A stretch of 64,000 nt of DNA from Flavobacterium sp. Lineage in GTDB: Bacteria; Bacteroidota; Bacteroidia; Flavobacteriales; Flavobacteriaceae. The stretch covers positions 65,534-129,533 of the forward strand of contig JAGYJR010000001.1 in assembly GCA_018401995.1 (NCBI GenBank), in the 5' to 3' direction. This document shows positions 35,015 through 43,956 of this stretch, piece after piece; position 1 is the stretch's first letter; each line of letters begins with the position of its first letter. A program made the position numbers and the translations under genes. The notes beneath the pieces were generated by a model. It was not told where the DNA came from, did not search any database, and saw only the letters and a program-made list of their open reading frames with translations.

Positions 35015-37455
35015 TTTCTCAAATACTTTCTCCAACCTTTCACTTCTACTGCATCATCATGATACCCTTCTCCATAAGCTCCATAACCATAACCGTACCC
35101 ATAACCGTACCCATAACCGTATTTAGATTGATTTTGGTAACCATTTAAAATAATACTGATGTTATGCAATTCTCCTCTTTTATGTTTTTCGTTAATCACG
35201 GATAACATCCCTTTTTTAGTAAAACCTTGGCGCGTTACATATAAAGTTGCATCACAGAATTTAGCTAATTCTAAAGCATCAGAAACTAAACCAACAGGTG
35301 GTGTGTCTAAAATTATATAATCATAACGCAATTTCAATTCGTTAATCATTTCTTCCATGCTCTCTCCCATTAATAATTCGGATGGATTTGGAGGAATTGG
35401 TCCAGAAGAAATTACATCTAAATAGGGAACATGTGTTTGTTGAATTACTTCGTCTAATGTTTTTTGTCCAATTAGATAATTAACAACTCCAGTAACATTA
35501 TCAATGTTGAAGTCTCCAAAAATTCTTGGTTTTCTTAAATCCAATCCTACTAAAACCGTTTTCTTTTCACTTAACGCAAAAACGGTGGCTAAATTAATGG
35601 AGTTAAACGTTTTTCCTTCACCACTAACAGATGATGTTAGCATTACTGTTTTAGCTCCTTTCACATTAGTCTTTTTATACAAATATTGCAATGACGAACG
35701 TAAAGCTCGAAACGATTCTGCTAATGGTGACTTTGGTTTTTCGTAAACCGATAAATTGTTTTCCGTGTTCTTTTTACCTACTACTCCAATCAATGGAATT
35801 TTGGTTAACTTCAAAATATCATCTGAAGAATTGATATTATTATCTAACAACGTTAAAACAAAAACAAATAATAACGGAATTAAAAAGCCTAACAATCCCG
35901 CTAAAATATAATTTATACTTGTTTTTGGTCCGCGTAAACCACCACCAACATCTTTTGCAGGGTCAATAAATTCAACATCAGAAACATTTGCTGCTTTTAC
36001 AATTTCGGCTTCACTTCGTTTTTGTAAAAAAGAATTATATATCTGGTCTTTTAAATCGTATTTCCTAGCTATTTTAATGTAATCTTGTTGAATTTCAGGT
36101 AATTGACTCACTTCACCTTCTGCTCTTGCAATATTTCTGTTTACTTGATTAAAATCAATTTGTAAGAAATTCTTATATGTTTCAATATTTTCTAACAAAA
36201 CATTTTTGATTGCTTCCATTTCTACGTCAAACTCAGAAAACATTTTGGTGCTTTTTACTGAATAACTTAATTCATCTCTCTTAGCAGAAAGCTGAATTAA
36301 AGCAGTAACATTTGTAATTATGTTAGGTTCATCAATTCCAGCAACAGTTGGTGCAGGCAATCTAGAAAAATCAGAGCTTTTGACTAAATAAGAACGTAAA
36401 TTGTTTAAATATTTTAATTTTCTTTCTAGAACATCTTTTTGTAAGTCTAGTTCTGATAACTTTTGAGTAAGCATTTCGCCACCACCTTCAATTTCGAATA
36501 TGTTTTTCCCTCTTCTAAAATCTTTTAGTTCGCTTTCAGCATCTTTAATTTGCCCTTCCATTTGAGCTAATGTACTATCGATAAAGCGAATTGTATTGGT
36601 TGCAAATTGATTTTTTTTATCTAATTGTGTTTTCCTCAATATATTTACGGTTTCGTTTAGATACTCAACCAAGCGATGGATATTATTTCCTTCAATTTGT
36701 AAAGTAACTACAGATTGCGCCTTCAAATCGGCAGAAACATCCAAACCTCTATATCGACCCACAGTTCCGTTAAAGTCATCAAATCTTAAATAGTACTCTT
36801 GTCCAACATAACCGTAAGCATCTGGTTTTAGGTGAATCGTTCCGTTTAAAAATGGTAAATTTAATTCTTCATCAATCTTGAATACTTTAGTAAAAACTTC
36901 ATTATCCATTGGAGCCTGACTCCTTGAATTATCGATATAATGTATTAAGGTTTTGGATGGATTTGCAACAAAATCAACCGATAATTCAAATTTACTTTCT
37001 GAAATAAACTTGATTTTTATAGGTGTTCCTGCTAATTGTCCTTTGTTTTTATCAATTTGGATATAAAAAGGGGCAATACCATAAACGTCTTGGTAGTAAT
37101 ATTTTCCTTTTTGTAAATACTGAATGTAATACTGCAATTTATCTACTACAACTTCATTATGCGAACGCGATTTTAAAGTAGTAATCATGGTCTGCACTTT
37201 ATCTGAAACACCTCCCCAATTAAAAACCAAACTCGTATTAGAAGTAAAAAATGGATTATTCTCTTCTTTAACTACAATTGAAGATTGCATTCCATATATT
37301 TTCTCTTTTCTGATATTTACATTGTAAGCAATTAGAAATGTAATCACCAAACTTAAAACAAACCATTTCCAAAATCCCACTAATCTTAAAAGAAATCCTT
37401 TAAAATCAAAACTAGCTTGGGATTCAAAAAAATTAAAATCTTTAGTGTCTAACAT
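34999..37455 (-). CDS. wzc: Polysaccharide co-polymerase / bacterial tyrosine kinase (Wzc-like), copy 2
   Basis: An 818-residue protein with the same layout as copy 1: membrane segments at about 26-46 and 513-537, a periplasmic Wzz/GNVR region with coiled coil around 265-320, and a kinase domain. Walker A SVSGEGKT is at 609-616, Walker A' TVLVGLDLRK at 633-642, Walker B YDYIILDTPP at 711-720. The tail at 779-793 is a Tyr-Gly alternation ending in AYGEGYHDD, then a Lys/Arg-rich end. Apart from the kinase core it is clearly diverged from copy 1, so it is not a recent duplicate. It lies 10 bases after the second wza gene and opens the main locus. Confidence 0.95.
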   Translation of the reverse strand: MLDTKDFNFFESQASFDFKGFLLRLVGFWKWFVLSLVITFLIAYNVNIRKEKIYGMQSSIVVKEENNPFFTSNTSLVFNWGGVSDKVQTMITTLKSRSHNEVVVDKLQYYIQYLQKGKYYYQDVYGIAPFYIQIDKNKGQLAGTPIKIKFISESKFELSVDFVANPSKTLIHYIDNSRSQAPMDNEVFTKVFKIDEELNLPFLNGTIHLKPDAYGYVGQEYYLRFDDFNGTVGRYRGLDVSADLKAQSVVTLQIEGNNIHRLVEYLNETVNILRKTQLDKKNQFATNTIRFIDSTLAQMEGQIKDAESELKDFRRGKNIFEIEGGGEMLTQKLSELDLQKDVLERKLKYLNNLRSYLVKSSDFSRLPAPTVAGIDEPNIITNVTALIQLSAKRDELSYSVKSTKMFSEFDVEMEAIKNVLLENIETYKNFLQIDFNQVNRNIARAEGEVSQLPEIQQDYIKIARKYDLKDQIYNSFLQKRSEAEIVKAANVSDVEFIDPAKDVGGGLRGPKTSINYILAGLLGFLIPLLFVFVLTLLDNNINSSDDILKLTKIPLIGVVGKKNTENNLSVYEKPKSPLAESFRALRSSLQYLYKKTNVKGAKTVMLTSSVSGEGKTFNSINLATVFALSEKKTVLVGLDLRKPRIFGDFNIDNVTGVVNYLIGQKTLDEVIQQTHVPYLDVISSGPIPPNPSELLMGESMEEMINELKLRYDYIILDTPPVGLVSDALELAKFCDATLYVTRQGFTKKGMLSVINEKHKRGELHNISIILNGYQNQSKYGYGYGYGYGYGYGAYGEGYHDDAVEVKGWRKYLRKWRKK

Positions 37456-37465
37456 TTTTTATAGT

Positions 37466-38257
37466 TTAGAAATTCCTTGATAAAAGTATTGCCGTGGTGA
37501 TTAAAGAAACTGCTGTCATAATTGTTCCAATGGTTTGCATACCAGTAATTCCTGTTCCCCAAGATTTTTGACGCAAAGGTTTCACGTAAATATAATCATT
37601 TGGTTGTAAGTAAAAATACGGAGAATCCATCACTTTTGCATCGGTCAAATCCAAAACATGCGTTTCATAACCGTGAGGTAATTTTCTAATAATTTGGACT
37701 TCTTTACGATTTCCTGTTATGGTAATATCACCAGAATTTGCAATAGCTTCCATGATTGTTGCTTTATCTTGATATAACACATTGGTTCCTGGACTTCCAA
37801 TTTCACCGTTAATAGTATATCTTAAACCAGCTAATTTCACATTAACAAAAATTCTTGCTTCAGTTTTAAAATATTCGTCCAAAAGTCTTTTTTCAATGGT
37901 AGTTCGAATTTCGTCTATGGTATAACCCAATACGTTTACTTCACCAATTACTGGAATTCTAATATTTCCATGATCATCAACTACATAACCATTAAAATAC
38001 ATGGCTTGTGGCGTCATTTGTGTTTGATTTGCATTGGCAGACACGTTAAACATTTCGACTAATTTTTGATCCAACGCTTTTAAATTGATACTTAAAATAT
38101 CATTGGTTTGCACCCTGTAAGGTTTAGATTCCGTTTGACTTACTTCAATAGTTGATTTGTTATCGCCTTTGTTTTGCAGGTAAACCAACTCTTTATTTGG
38201 CACACAAGATGTTGCCACAACAACCAATAGTATATATAAAAAATTTATTTTCTTCAT
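37466..38257 (-). CDS. wza: Polysaccharide export outer-membrane lipoprotein (Wza-like), copy 2
   Basis: A 263-residue lipoprotein; MKKINFLYILLVVVATSC is the signal peptide with the lipobox Cys at 18. VQTNDILSINLKALDQ is the Wza-domain opening, VINVLGYTIDEIR-type sequence (here GEVNVLGYTIDEIR) and GEIGSPGTNVLYQDKATIME form the SLBB part. A C-terminal hydrophobic stretch (GTIMTAVSLITTAILL) is present. A good -7 box lies 20 bases before the start. It should be the outer-membrane exit for the polysaccharide, working with Wzc copy 2. Confidence 0.92.
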   Translation of the reverse strand: MKKINFLYILLVVVATSCVPNKELVYLQNKGDNKSTIEVSQTESKPYRVQTNDILSINLKALDQKLVEMFNVSANANQTQMTPQAMYFNGYVVDDHGNIRIPVIGEVNVLGYTIDEIRTTIEKRLLDEYFKTEARIFVNVKLAGLRYTINGEIGSPGTNVLYQDKATIMEAIANSGDITITGNRKEVQIIRKLPHGYETHVLDLTDAKVMDSPYFYLQPNDYIYVKPLRQKSWGTGITGMQTIGTIMTAVSLITTAILLSRNF

Positions 38258-38276
38258 TTTTCTCTATTTGAGGAAA

Positions 38277-38284
38277 CAAATATA
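38277..38284 (-). promoter_or_regulatory. -7 box upstream of the wza copy 2 gene
   Basis: TATATTTG on the minus strand, 19 bases before the ATG at 38257, is a perfect TAnnTTTG. A TTTG at the -33 position is not clear. This is the likely start of the main polysaccharide transcript. Confidence 0.6.
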
Positions 38285-38339
38285 GTTGATACAATTAAAA
38301 TTTAAGAATTTATTGGGATTTTTTAATGCAAAAATCACA

Positions 38340-38960
38340 TCAGATTTGTTTCATGGAGTTTTCAAACGGGATTCGGTGCAACAAACTTCTACCCAAAGTT
38401 ACCTCATCAGCGTATTCCAATTCATCTCCAATGGCGATTCCTCTTGCGATTGTTGAAGTTTTTATACCAAAATCTTTGATTTGTTTGAAAATATAGAAGT
38501 TAGTTGTATCACCTTCCATAGTAGAGCTTAACGCAAATATTACTTCAGAAATTTCTCCCGATTTTACTTTTTCTACCAAAGTTCCAATGTTCAATTGACT
38601 TGGCCCAACACCTTCAATCGGATTGATTTTTCCACCCAAAACATGATAAACACCTTTAAAAGTTCCGGTGTTTTCGATTGCCATAACATCACGAACATCT
38701 TCTACAACACAAATAGTGGAAGCATCTCGATTGGTATTGGCACAAATTTGACAAATAGGCGCATCAGCAATGTTATGACACGACGTACAATATTGAATTT
38801 CTTCACGCATTTTAGTTAAACTCGCACTCAAAGTTTGCGTTTGCGATTCCGGTTGGCGCAACAAATGCAACACCAAACGCAATGCCGTTCGCTTACCAAT
38901 TCCTGGTAATTGAGCGACTTCATTCACTGCGTTTTCCAATAATTTTGAAGGTAATTCCAT
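38340..38960 (-). CDS. recR: Recombination protein RecR
   Basis: A 206-residue protein of the RecFOR pathway that helps load RecA on gapped DNA. The start at 38960 ([15 protein letters not shown]) is chosen because the family begins here; the longer frame to 39068 adds sequence unlike RecR. A helix-hairpin-helix region lies at about 15-30 ([13 protein letters not shown]), the zinc Cys residues are C58, C61, C70 and C73, and the Toprim motif is [12 protein letters not shown] at 85-96. It is divergent from the symporter gene at 39040 and shares a 79-base intergenic region with it. Confidence 0.95.
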   Translation of the reverse strand: MELPSKLLENAVNEVAQLPGIGKRTALRLVLHLLRQPESQTQTLSASLTKMREEIQYCTSCHNIADAPICQICANTNRDASTICVVEDVRDVMAIENTGTFKGVYHVLGGKINPIEGVGPSQLNIGTLVEKVKSGEISEVIFALSSTMEGDTTNFYIFKQIKDFGIKTSTIARGIAIGDELEYADEVTLGRSLLHRIPFENSMKQI

Positions 38961-38965
38961 AACGG

Positions 38966-38973
38966 CAAATTTA
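38966..38973 (-). promoter_or_regulatory. -7 box of recR
   Basis: TAAATTTG on the minus strand ends only 5 bases before the recR ATG. If it is used, the transcript would begin at or next to the start codon. No clear -33 box. Confidence 0.45.
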
Positions 38974-39013
38974 CAAAACAAAGTGAATACGAGCTTTATT
39001 TTCTTAATTCTTT

Positions 39014-39021
39014 TATCTTTG
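39014..39021 (+). promoter_or_regulatory. -7 box of the symporter gene
   Basis: TATCTTTG on the plus strand fits TAnnTTTG and sits 18 bases before the ATG at 39040. It faces away from the recR box. Confidence 0.5.
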
Positions 39022-39039
39022 TCAGAAATCCAATAACGT

Positions 39040-40482
39040 ATGCAACCTACTACGATACTCATTACCATTTTAGCTTATTTTGGCGTTTTGATTTTGTTCT
39101 CCTATTTCACAGGAAGAAAAGGCGATGATACCAATGACTCTTTTTTCAAAGCCAATAAGCAAGCGCCTTGGTATTTGGTTGCTTTTGGAATGATTGGTGC
39201 TTCACTTTCGGGTGTAACATTTATTTCGGTTCCTGGAAAAGTAGAAGCTTCTCAGTTTGTTTATTTTCAGTTGGTATTGGGTTATATTATTGGGTATTTG
39301 GTCATTGGAACGGTTTTGTTGCCGTTGTATTATAAGCTCAATTTAACTTCGATTTATACCTATTTGCAAGATCGCTTTGGAAAATATTCCTATAAAACTG
39401 GCGCTTGGTTTTTCATTATTTCTAGAACAGTTGGTTCTAATTTGCGTTTGCTTTTGGTTGCTGATGTATTGCAAACCTTGGTTTTTGAATCTTTGGGTAT
39501 TCCTTATTGGATTACGGTTTCGGCTACTATTTTGTTGATTTGGGTTTACACGCATAAATCAGGAATTAAAACAATTATTTGGACAGATACGTTGCAAACT
39601 TTGTTTATGTTGGTTGCTGTTGGTGTTTGTATTGTGGTGGTTTCGCAAGATTTGGGATTAAACATTGACAATTTTTCTAGTTTTATTGCCAATAGCGATT
39701 TTTCTAAAACCTTCTTTTTCGAAGATGCTAGTTTGCCAACATACTTCTGGAAGCAATTTTTATCTGGTGCTTTTATCGCTATTGTTATGACCGGTTTAGA
39801 CCAAGATATGATGCAAAAAAACTTAACATGTAGAAGTTTGAAAGATGCGCAAAAGAATATGTTTTGGTTTACGATTGTGTTGACATTTGTGAATTTTATG
39901 TTTTTGGTAATGGGTTTACTTTTCACCGAGTACGCCATCAAAAACGGAGTTGACGCTCATAAAGACCAATTATTTCCTATTCTTGCCAATGAACATTTAG
40001 GAATTGTTGCCGCTTTTTGTTTTATTTTGGGATTAATTGCTTCGGCTTATTCTAGTGCGGATAGCGCTTTGACTTCGTTAACCACTTCTTTTAGCATTGA
40101 TATTTTGGAAATTGAAAAAAAATACGACATGCAAAAACAAGTTGCGATTAGAAAACGTATTCATTTGATGTTTGTTGGAATTTCGATTTTGGTCATTTTA
40201 TTTTTCAAATACGCTTTTAACGATGCGAGTATTATTGACAAAGTATTGAAATTTGCCGGATTTACTTATGGTCCATTATTAGGACTTTATGCTTTTGGTT
40301 TGTTTACCAAATGGAATGTGAAAGATAAGTTAGTTCCATTAGTTGCTATTTTATCAGTTGCAACGTCCATTATTTTAAACTTAAAAAGCGAAACCTGGTT
40401 TGGATTCGCTTTTGGATTTGAAATTTTAATTGTCAATGGTTTGTTGACTTTTATAGGTTTAGTATTGATTCGTCGCCAATAG
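39040..40482 (+). CDS. Sodium:solute symporter family protein
   Basis: A 480-residue membrane protein with about 13 hydrophobic segments. [57 protein letters not shown] and [20 protein letters not shown] are the family blocks; the last carries the Ser/Thr residues of the sodium site. It should use the sodium gradient to import a small solute. The substrate cannot be told from sequence. Its end overlaps the end of the CoA-binding gene on the other strand by 24 bases. Confidence 0.9.
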   Translation: MQPTTILITILAYFGVLILFSYFTGRKGDDTNDSFFKANKQAPWYLVAFGMIGASLSGVTFISVPGKVEASQFVYFQLVLGYIIGYLVIGTVLLPLYYKLNLTSIYTYLQDRFGKYSYKTGAWFFIISRTVGSNLRLLLVADVLQTLVFESLGIPYWITVSATILLIWVYTHKSGIKTIIWTDTLQTLFMLVAVGVCIVVVSQDLGLNIDNFSSFIANSDFSKTFFFEDASLPTYFWKQFLSGAFIAIVMTGLDQDMMQKNLTCRSLKDAQKNMFWFTIVLTFVNFMFLVMGLLFTEYAIKNGVDAHKDQLFPILANEHLGIVAAFCFILGLIASAYSSADSALTSLTTSFSIDILEIEKKYDMQKQVAIRKRIHLMFVGISILVILFFKYAFNDASIIDKVLKFAGFTYGPLLGLYAFGLFTKWNVKDKLVPLVAILSVATSIILNLKSETWFGFAFGFEILIVNGLLTFIGLVLIRRQ

Positions 40483-40815
40483 TACCAAAGTACAAGCAAC
40501 TTCATATTGAATACCATTCGTATCTAAAATCGAATAAAATTCAGGGTTTTCAGTTCCAGGATTGAAGATAACACGTCTTGGTTTTAGCGATAAAATGTAA
40601 TCGTAATAGTCTTGTTGGGCTTTTGGATTCAAATAGAGTGTAACCGTATCAACACCATGAAAATCGATTTTATTGGTCTCAATTGGGATGTCAAATGCCA
40701 TGCCTTTTTTCGCTCCAATGGCTACTACTTGGTGACTTTTATCTACTAAATTGTGAATGGCTTTGTATGAATAGCGCTCTTTATTTGTTGATGCGCCCAG
40801 AACTAATGTTTTCAT
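40459..40815 (-). CDS. CoA-binding domain protein
   Basis: A 118-residue Rossmann-fold protein when started at the ATG at 40815 (MKTLVLGASTNKERYSYKAI); a start 6 codons earlier is possible. The pattern TLVLGAS, VVAIGAKKG, VTLYLNP and RVIFNPGTENPEFY is that of stand-alone CoA-binding proteins related to YccU. The physiological role is unknown. It is convergent with the symporter gene and has no operon partner. Confidence 0.85.
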   Translation of the reverse strand: MKTLVLGASTNKERYSYKAIHNLVDKSHQVVAIGAKKGMAFDIPIETNKIDFHGVDTVTLYLNPKAQQDYYDYILSLKPRRVIFNPGTENPEFYSILDTNGIQYEVACTLVLLATNQY

Positions 40816-40916
40816 GTTATTATTTTTTGACAAGTTTTAATTCACTTACAAGTACAAATTCAATGAAAATTTGTAAAAAATTATTGTATAAATTTAAGCA
40901 ATTTAAATAATAATTA

Positions 40917-40924
40917 TAACTTTG
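40917..40924 (+). promoter_or_regulatory. Possible -7 box of marC
   Basis: TAACTTTG on the plus strand fits TAnnTTTG, 58 bases before the ATG at 40983. The -33 position reads TTTA rather than TTTG. Confidence 0.4.
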
Positions 40925-40982
40925 AAATAACATTATTTTAATCGGAAGTTTCGAAACTCATCATTTCTTTGCATAAAAAACT

Positions 40983-41606
40983 ATGGATTTATTTATTTAC
41001 GTTTTCGCCGCCTTATTTTCTGTATTGAATCCTCTTGGAGCTGTTCCCATTTTTGTAGGATTAACTCAAGACGACTCCAAACAAGAACGCTCAAGAATTT
41101 CTATTTGGGCAGCTATTAATGTTTTCATCATTCTAACGATTTCGTATTTTGTTGGAAAATATGCATTGGCTTTTTTTGGAATTAGCATTGATTCCTTGCG
41201 AATTGCCGGCGGAATTGTAATTGTAACTTCGGGTTTTGCCTTATTAACTGGAAATTTCAGTAAAAAAAGAGGCGTAAATAAAAAAGTAGCTTCTGATGCT
41301 ATGCAACGCAATGATATCGCTTTATCGCCTTTAGCCATTCCAATGTTAGCTGGTCCGGGTTCTATGTCGTTATTAATTGCCATGTATCAAGAGCACGCTG
41401 AAGTTTCTCAAAAAATCACTACATGTTTAGCCATTTTAGCGGTTGCTTTTTGTATCTTTTTGATTTTAAAAAGTGCGCATTATTTATCTAGAATTTTGGG
41501 TTCTTCTGGAATTGTAGCTATTTCGAGAGTCATTGGATTTATTGTAATTGCTATTGGAATTCAATATATTTCAAATGGTGTGGTTTCTATTTTCAAAATA
41601 GTATAA
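40983..41606 (+). CDS. MarC-family membrane protein
   Basis: A 207-residue inner-membrane protein with six hydrophobic segments. SVLNPLGAVPIFVGLTQDD at the start and ALSPLAIPMLAGPGSMSLLI in the middle are the two family signatures. The function is not established; despite the name it is no longer believed to cause multiple antibiotic resistance. It is complete and lies just before the anomalous block. Confidence 0.9.
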   Translation: MDLFIYVFAALFSVLNPLGAVPIFVGLTQDDSKQERSRISIWAAINVFIILTISYFVGKYALAFFGISIDSLRIAGGIVIVTSGFALLTGNFSKKRGVNKKVASDAMQRNDIALSPLAIPMLAGPGSMSLLIAMYQEHAEVSQKITTCLAILAVAFCIFLILKSAHYLSRILGSSGIVAISRVIGFIVIAIGIQYISNGVVSIFKIV

Positions 41607-41678
41607 ACAAATCCTAATTTTTTAGAAAAACACTAACTTCCATTCTTTTTTGCCTAATTTTAATAAAATTTGAAAACT

Positions 41679-41750
41679 ATGCGAATTTTATTAACAGGTG
41701 CTAATGGTTATGTAGGTCGTGTGATTGCTTCTGCTTTACTCATGTCATGA
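41679..41750 (+). pseudogene. Truncated NAD(P)-binding SDR gene, 5' fragment
   Basis: ATG at 41679 gives MRILLTGANGYVGRVIASAL, the NAD(P)-binding beta-alpha-beta start of a short-chain dehydrogenase/epimerase (GxxGYVG), then a stop after 23 codons. No continuation of the fold is found in any frame downstream, where the sequence character changes. A complete protein would have about 280-330 residues, so more than 90 percent is missing. Confidence 0.7.
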
Positions 41751-43400
41751 AGATTGCCAAACAGATGTTGTTATATTCGGGATTACTAATGCCATTAAAA
41801 AACTGTATTTTAAAGCATTTGTGAATGAACAATAATGGGGAAAAGACTCAAAATATTGATGTTGCTTTATTATTTTGATCATTCTGTGTTTATCAGTTCA
41901 TTATTGATTGATAGTAAAAGTTGCAGTTTCAAATTCACTCACCATAGTGGAGTGCCATTGTGGTGTTTCTGGTAGATTGTATTGAGTAAGAAACAGAAGA
42001 ACACAAAACATTTACAAATTTTAAAGTAAACAAAGACAGATATTTTTACTAAAGGCACTATACACTCACAAGTTGAGTTGTGGAAATTGCTGGCCTGGAG
42101 TGCTTCTTTTGAAATCAATTCTATGATTGTGGAGAAATGCACTATAATGGTTACGCCAAAATGGGAATAATCAAAATGTTGAACACAAATACGTGACGTT
42201 ATCAAGGTTTGACTATGTTTGCTTTAAGAAAGAACAATTTACAATCTAATCTCAAGTGATATTGAGACCTGAGTACTTTTTACAAAGAAATGATGTTGTT
42301 GGTATGCTAAAACCAGGAGGTACTTGTCTTTTGGATTTTCACTCTTCCTGCATGACACCAAAACTTTCTTCTGGTTGGAAACATGTTGCATCTGGCTTCA
42401 GAACTAGCTGTAAATTCCAAGGATAGTAATAAATAGAAGGATTAAAACAAGGACTTTCAAAATATTAGAATTAATCCTACTACTAAGAGTCATAAGAACT
42501 GCTTTTTAAAAAAGAGAGCAAAATTTAGAATATCTATTGTTATAGTTTGTGCTGTAATTATCATAATTTTTCATCTGGTCTAAATTTCAACCTTATGGAT
42601 GTTTAAAGACCACCAAATAGAAAATAATCAATAATTTGATAAAGATGACAATATTTGGTTCATTAAGGAGAAAAAGGCTGGTATTAATGTAATTGGATGT
42701 GTAATTAAGAGGATTATTGAGATTTTGAGGTGTTGGTTTATGAAGAGGTGGAACACCCTACACATTAGAGTAGGTGATGTTATTTTATACAGAATAACAA
42801 AGAAAAAGACATTTTTAAGTGCCTGAAATGATTACCTGGAGAGGTTTCAAGGAACTTAGAATAGACAATGAAAACAAATCATCAAATTTGCAATCTTTAG
42901 ACTGTATGGATTATTAGGCTAATTATGACAGGTAAATAGTCTTTTCATTTTTTTTTATTTTTGAGGAGATTAAAAGAATAATAAGAAAAAAATCTCATCA
43001 ATTATATCAGGGAAATAGATTTACTATTTTGGAAATCACCAGGTGATGGTAAAATACTTTCAGTGTAAGAAATCATCAGTGTAAATGAAGCTTCCGCTCA
43101 AAGCTGATGATGTTCAAACTGTATAAAAATTTTGGTGTTTTCACCTTAGTGATTTGTTTTTTGCTGGTGAACATTATGTTTACCACTTCATTAAGAATAT
43201 TTATTATTTGCCTCTGACCAGGCATATTTCTGCTAAATTATTTATTTGTTCTGGTAATTAAATGATTTTTACAATTTTCTTTTGTTTTTGTAAAACATTT
43301 TTCTTTCATTTTACTATCAATGGTAATTTTGCAAACACAAATACGTTATTTTGGTAAGCTGAAGAAAAATATCATTACATTAAAGATAAAAGGTTTTTTC
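41751..43400. other. Anomalous ORF-poor, CpG-depleted block replacing the ends of two genes
   Basis: About 1.65 kb with no coding frame I can support on either strand. I counted only five CpG dinucleotides between 41,780 and 43,350 (at 42154, 42192, 42197, 43095, 43344), with none in the 897 bases from 42,199 to 43,094. The next 360 bases (43,441-43,800), still in the same contig, have 12. The left edge falls inside an SDR gene and the right edge inside a ctlX-type gene, and the missing parts of both are absent. No inverted repeats, transposase, tRNA or rRNA was seen. Foreign DNA, an assembly chimera or contamination are all possible. Confidence 0.75.
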
Positions 43401-43954
43401 CACATGGCTTGGTACGCTTCAAAAATAACAGGATTGTATTCAAAATCTTCACAAAACTCGATAAACAATTCTTCATCAGCTCTTGGAGATAAAGCACAAT
43501 AAGCCATTTCATTTTCTCTGTCTAAAATAATATTTCCTGTTCCTTCCAAGAAAATTCCGTCTTCTTCAGCAGAAGTATAATCCATGATATCGTTGATTTG
43601 GAATCCTTTTTCTTCTAGAATATCGAAAATATCTTCACGTCTTTCTAAACGGCGATTTTCGGCAAACATTGGGTACAAAGCAATATCTCCATTTTCATGA
43701 AAAGAAATCCAGTTATTTGGGAAAACGCTATCTGGCGTATCAGGCTCTACTGTATCATCAATTACGATTACATTAATTCCAACGGCTCTTAATTTTTCTA
43801 CAAAAGCATCGAATTCTGCTTGTGCTTTGGCATTTATCGTAGCTGGTAGTAATCCCTCTATCACTTTTTGGTAATGATTATTTACTACTGTTTGTTCATT
43901 CATTCGGAATGCTACCGGACGAATCATTACTATGGAATTGGTTGTTTGTGGCAT
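43346..43954 (-). pseudogene. ctlX: CtlX-type amidinotransferase/deiminase-fold protein, 3'-truncated
   Basis: The frame starts MPQTTNSIVMIRPVAFRMNE and has DSVFPNNWISFHENGDIALY, AENRRLERRED, FLEGTGNIILDRENEMAYCA and SPRADEELFIEFC, all blocks of the citrulline-utilisation hydrolase type of the arginine deiminase superfamily. Family members have about 300 residues and continue with a YHTNVMM region and a catalytic Cys near the end. Here the match stops at about residue 186 (EAYQ) and the rest (MWKKPFIFNVMIFFFSLPK) is read from the anomalous block. The catalytic Cys part is therefore missing. It follows an arginase gene by 2 bases, consistent with arginine/citrulline breakdown. Confidence 0.8.
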
Positions 43955-43956
43955 TA

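Noticed and set aside
38961..39068. 36-residue N-terminal extension of RecR
   Set aside because: It would cover the divergent promoter region and run into the symporter start; the RecR family begins at 38960.
39343..39941. Minus-strand open frames inside the symporter gene
   Set aside because: They are shadow frames of a well-supported membrane protein gene.
41939..42205. Minus-strand open frame of 88 residues in the anomalous block
   Set aside because: Composition is Cys/Phe/His-rich with no domain-like pattern; it fits chance in AT-rich DNA.
42290..42427. A short methyltransferase-like reading (MLKPGGTCLLDFHS) inside the anomalous block
   Set aside because: Only a few residues look familiar, the frame is short and no other motif of the family is around it. 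It is likely chance.
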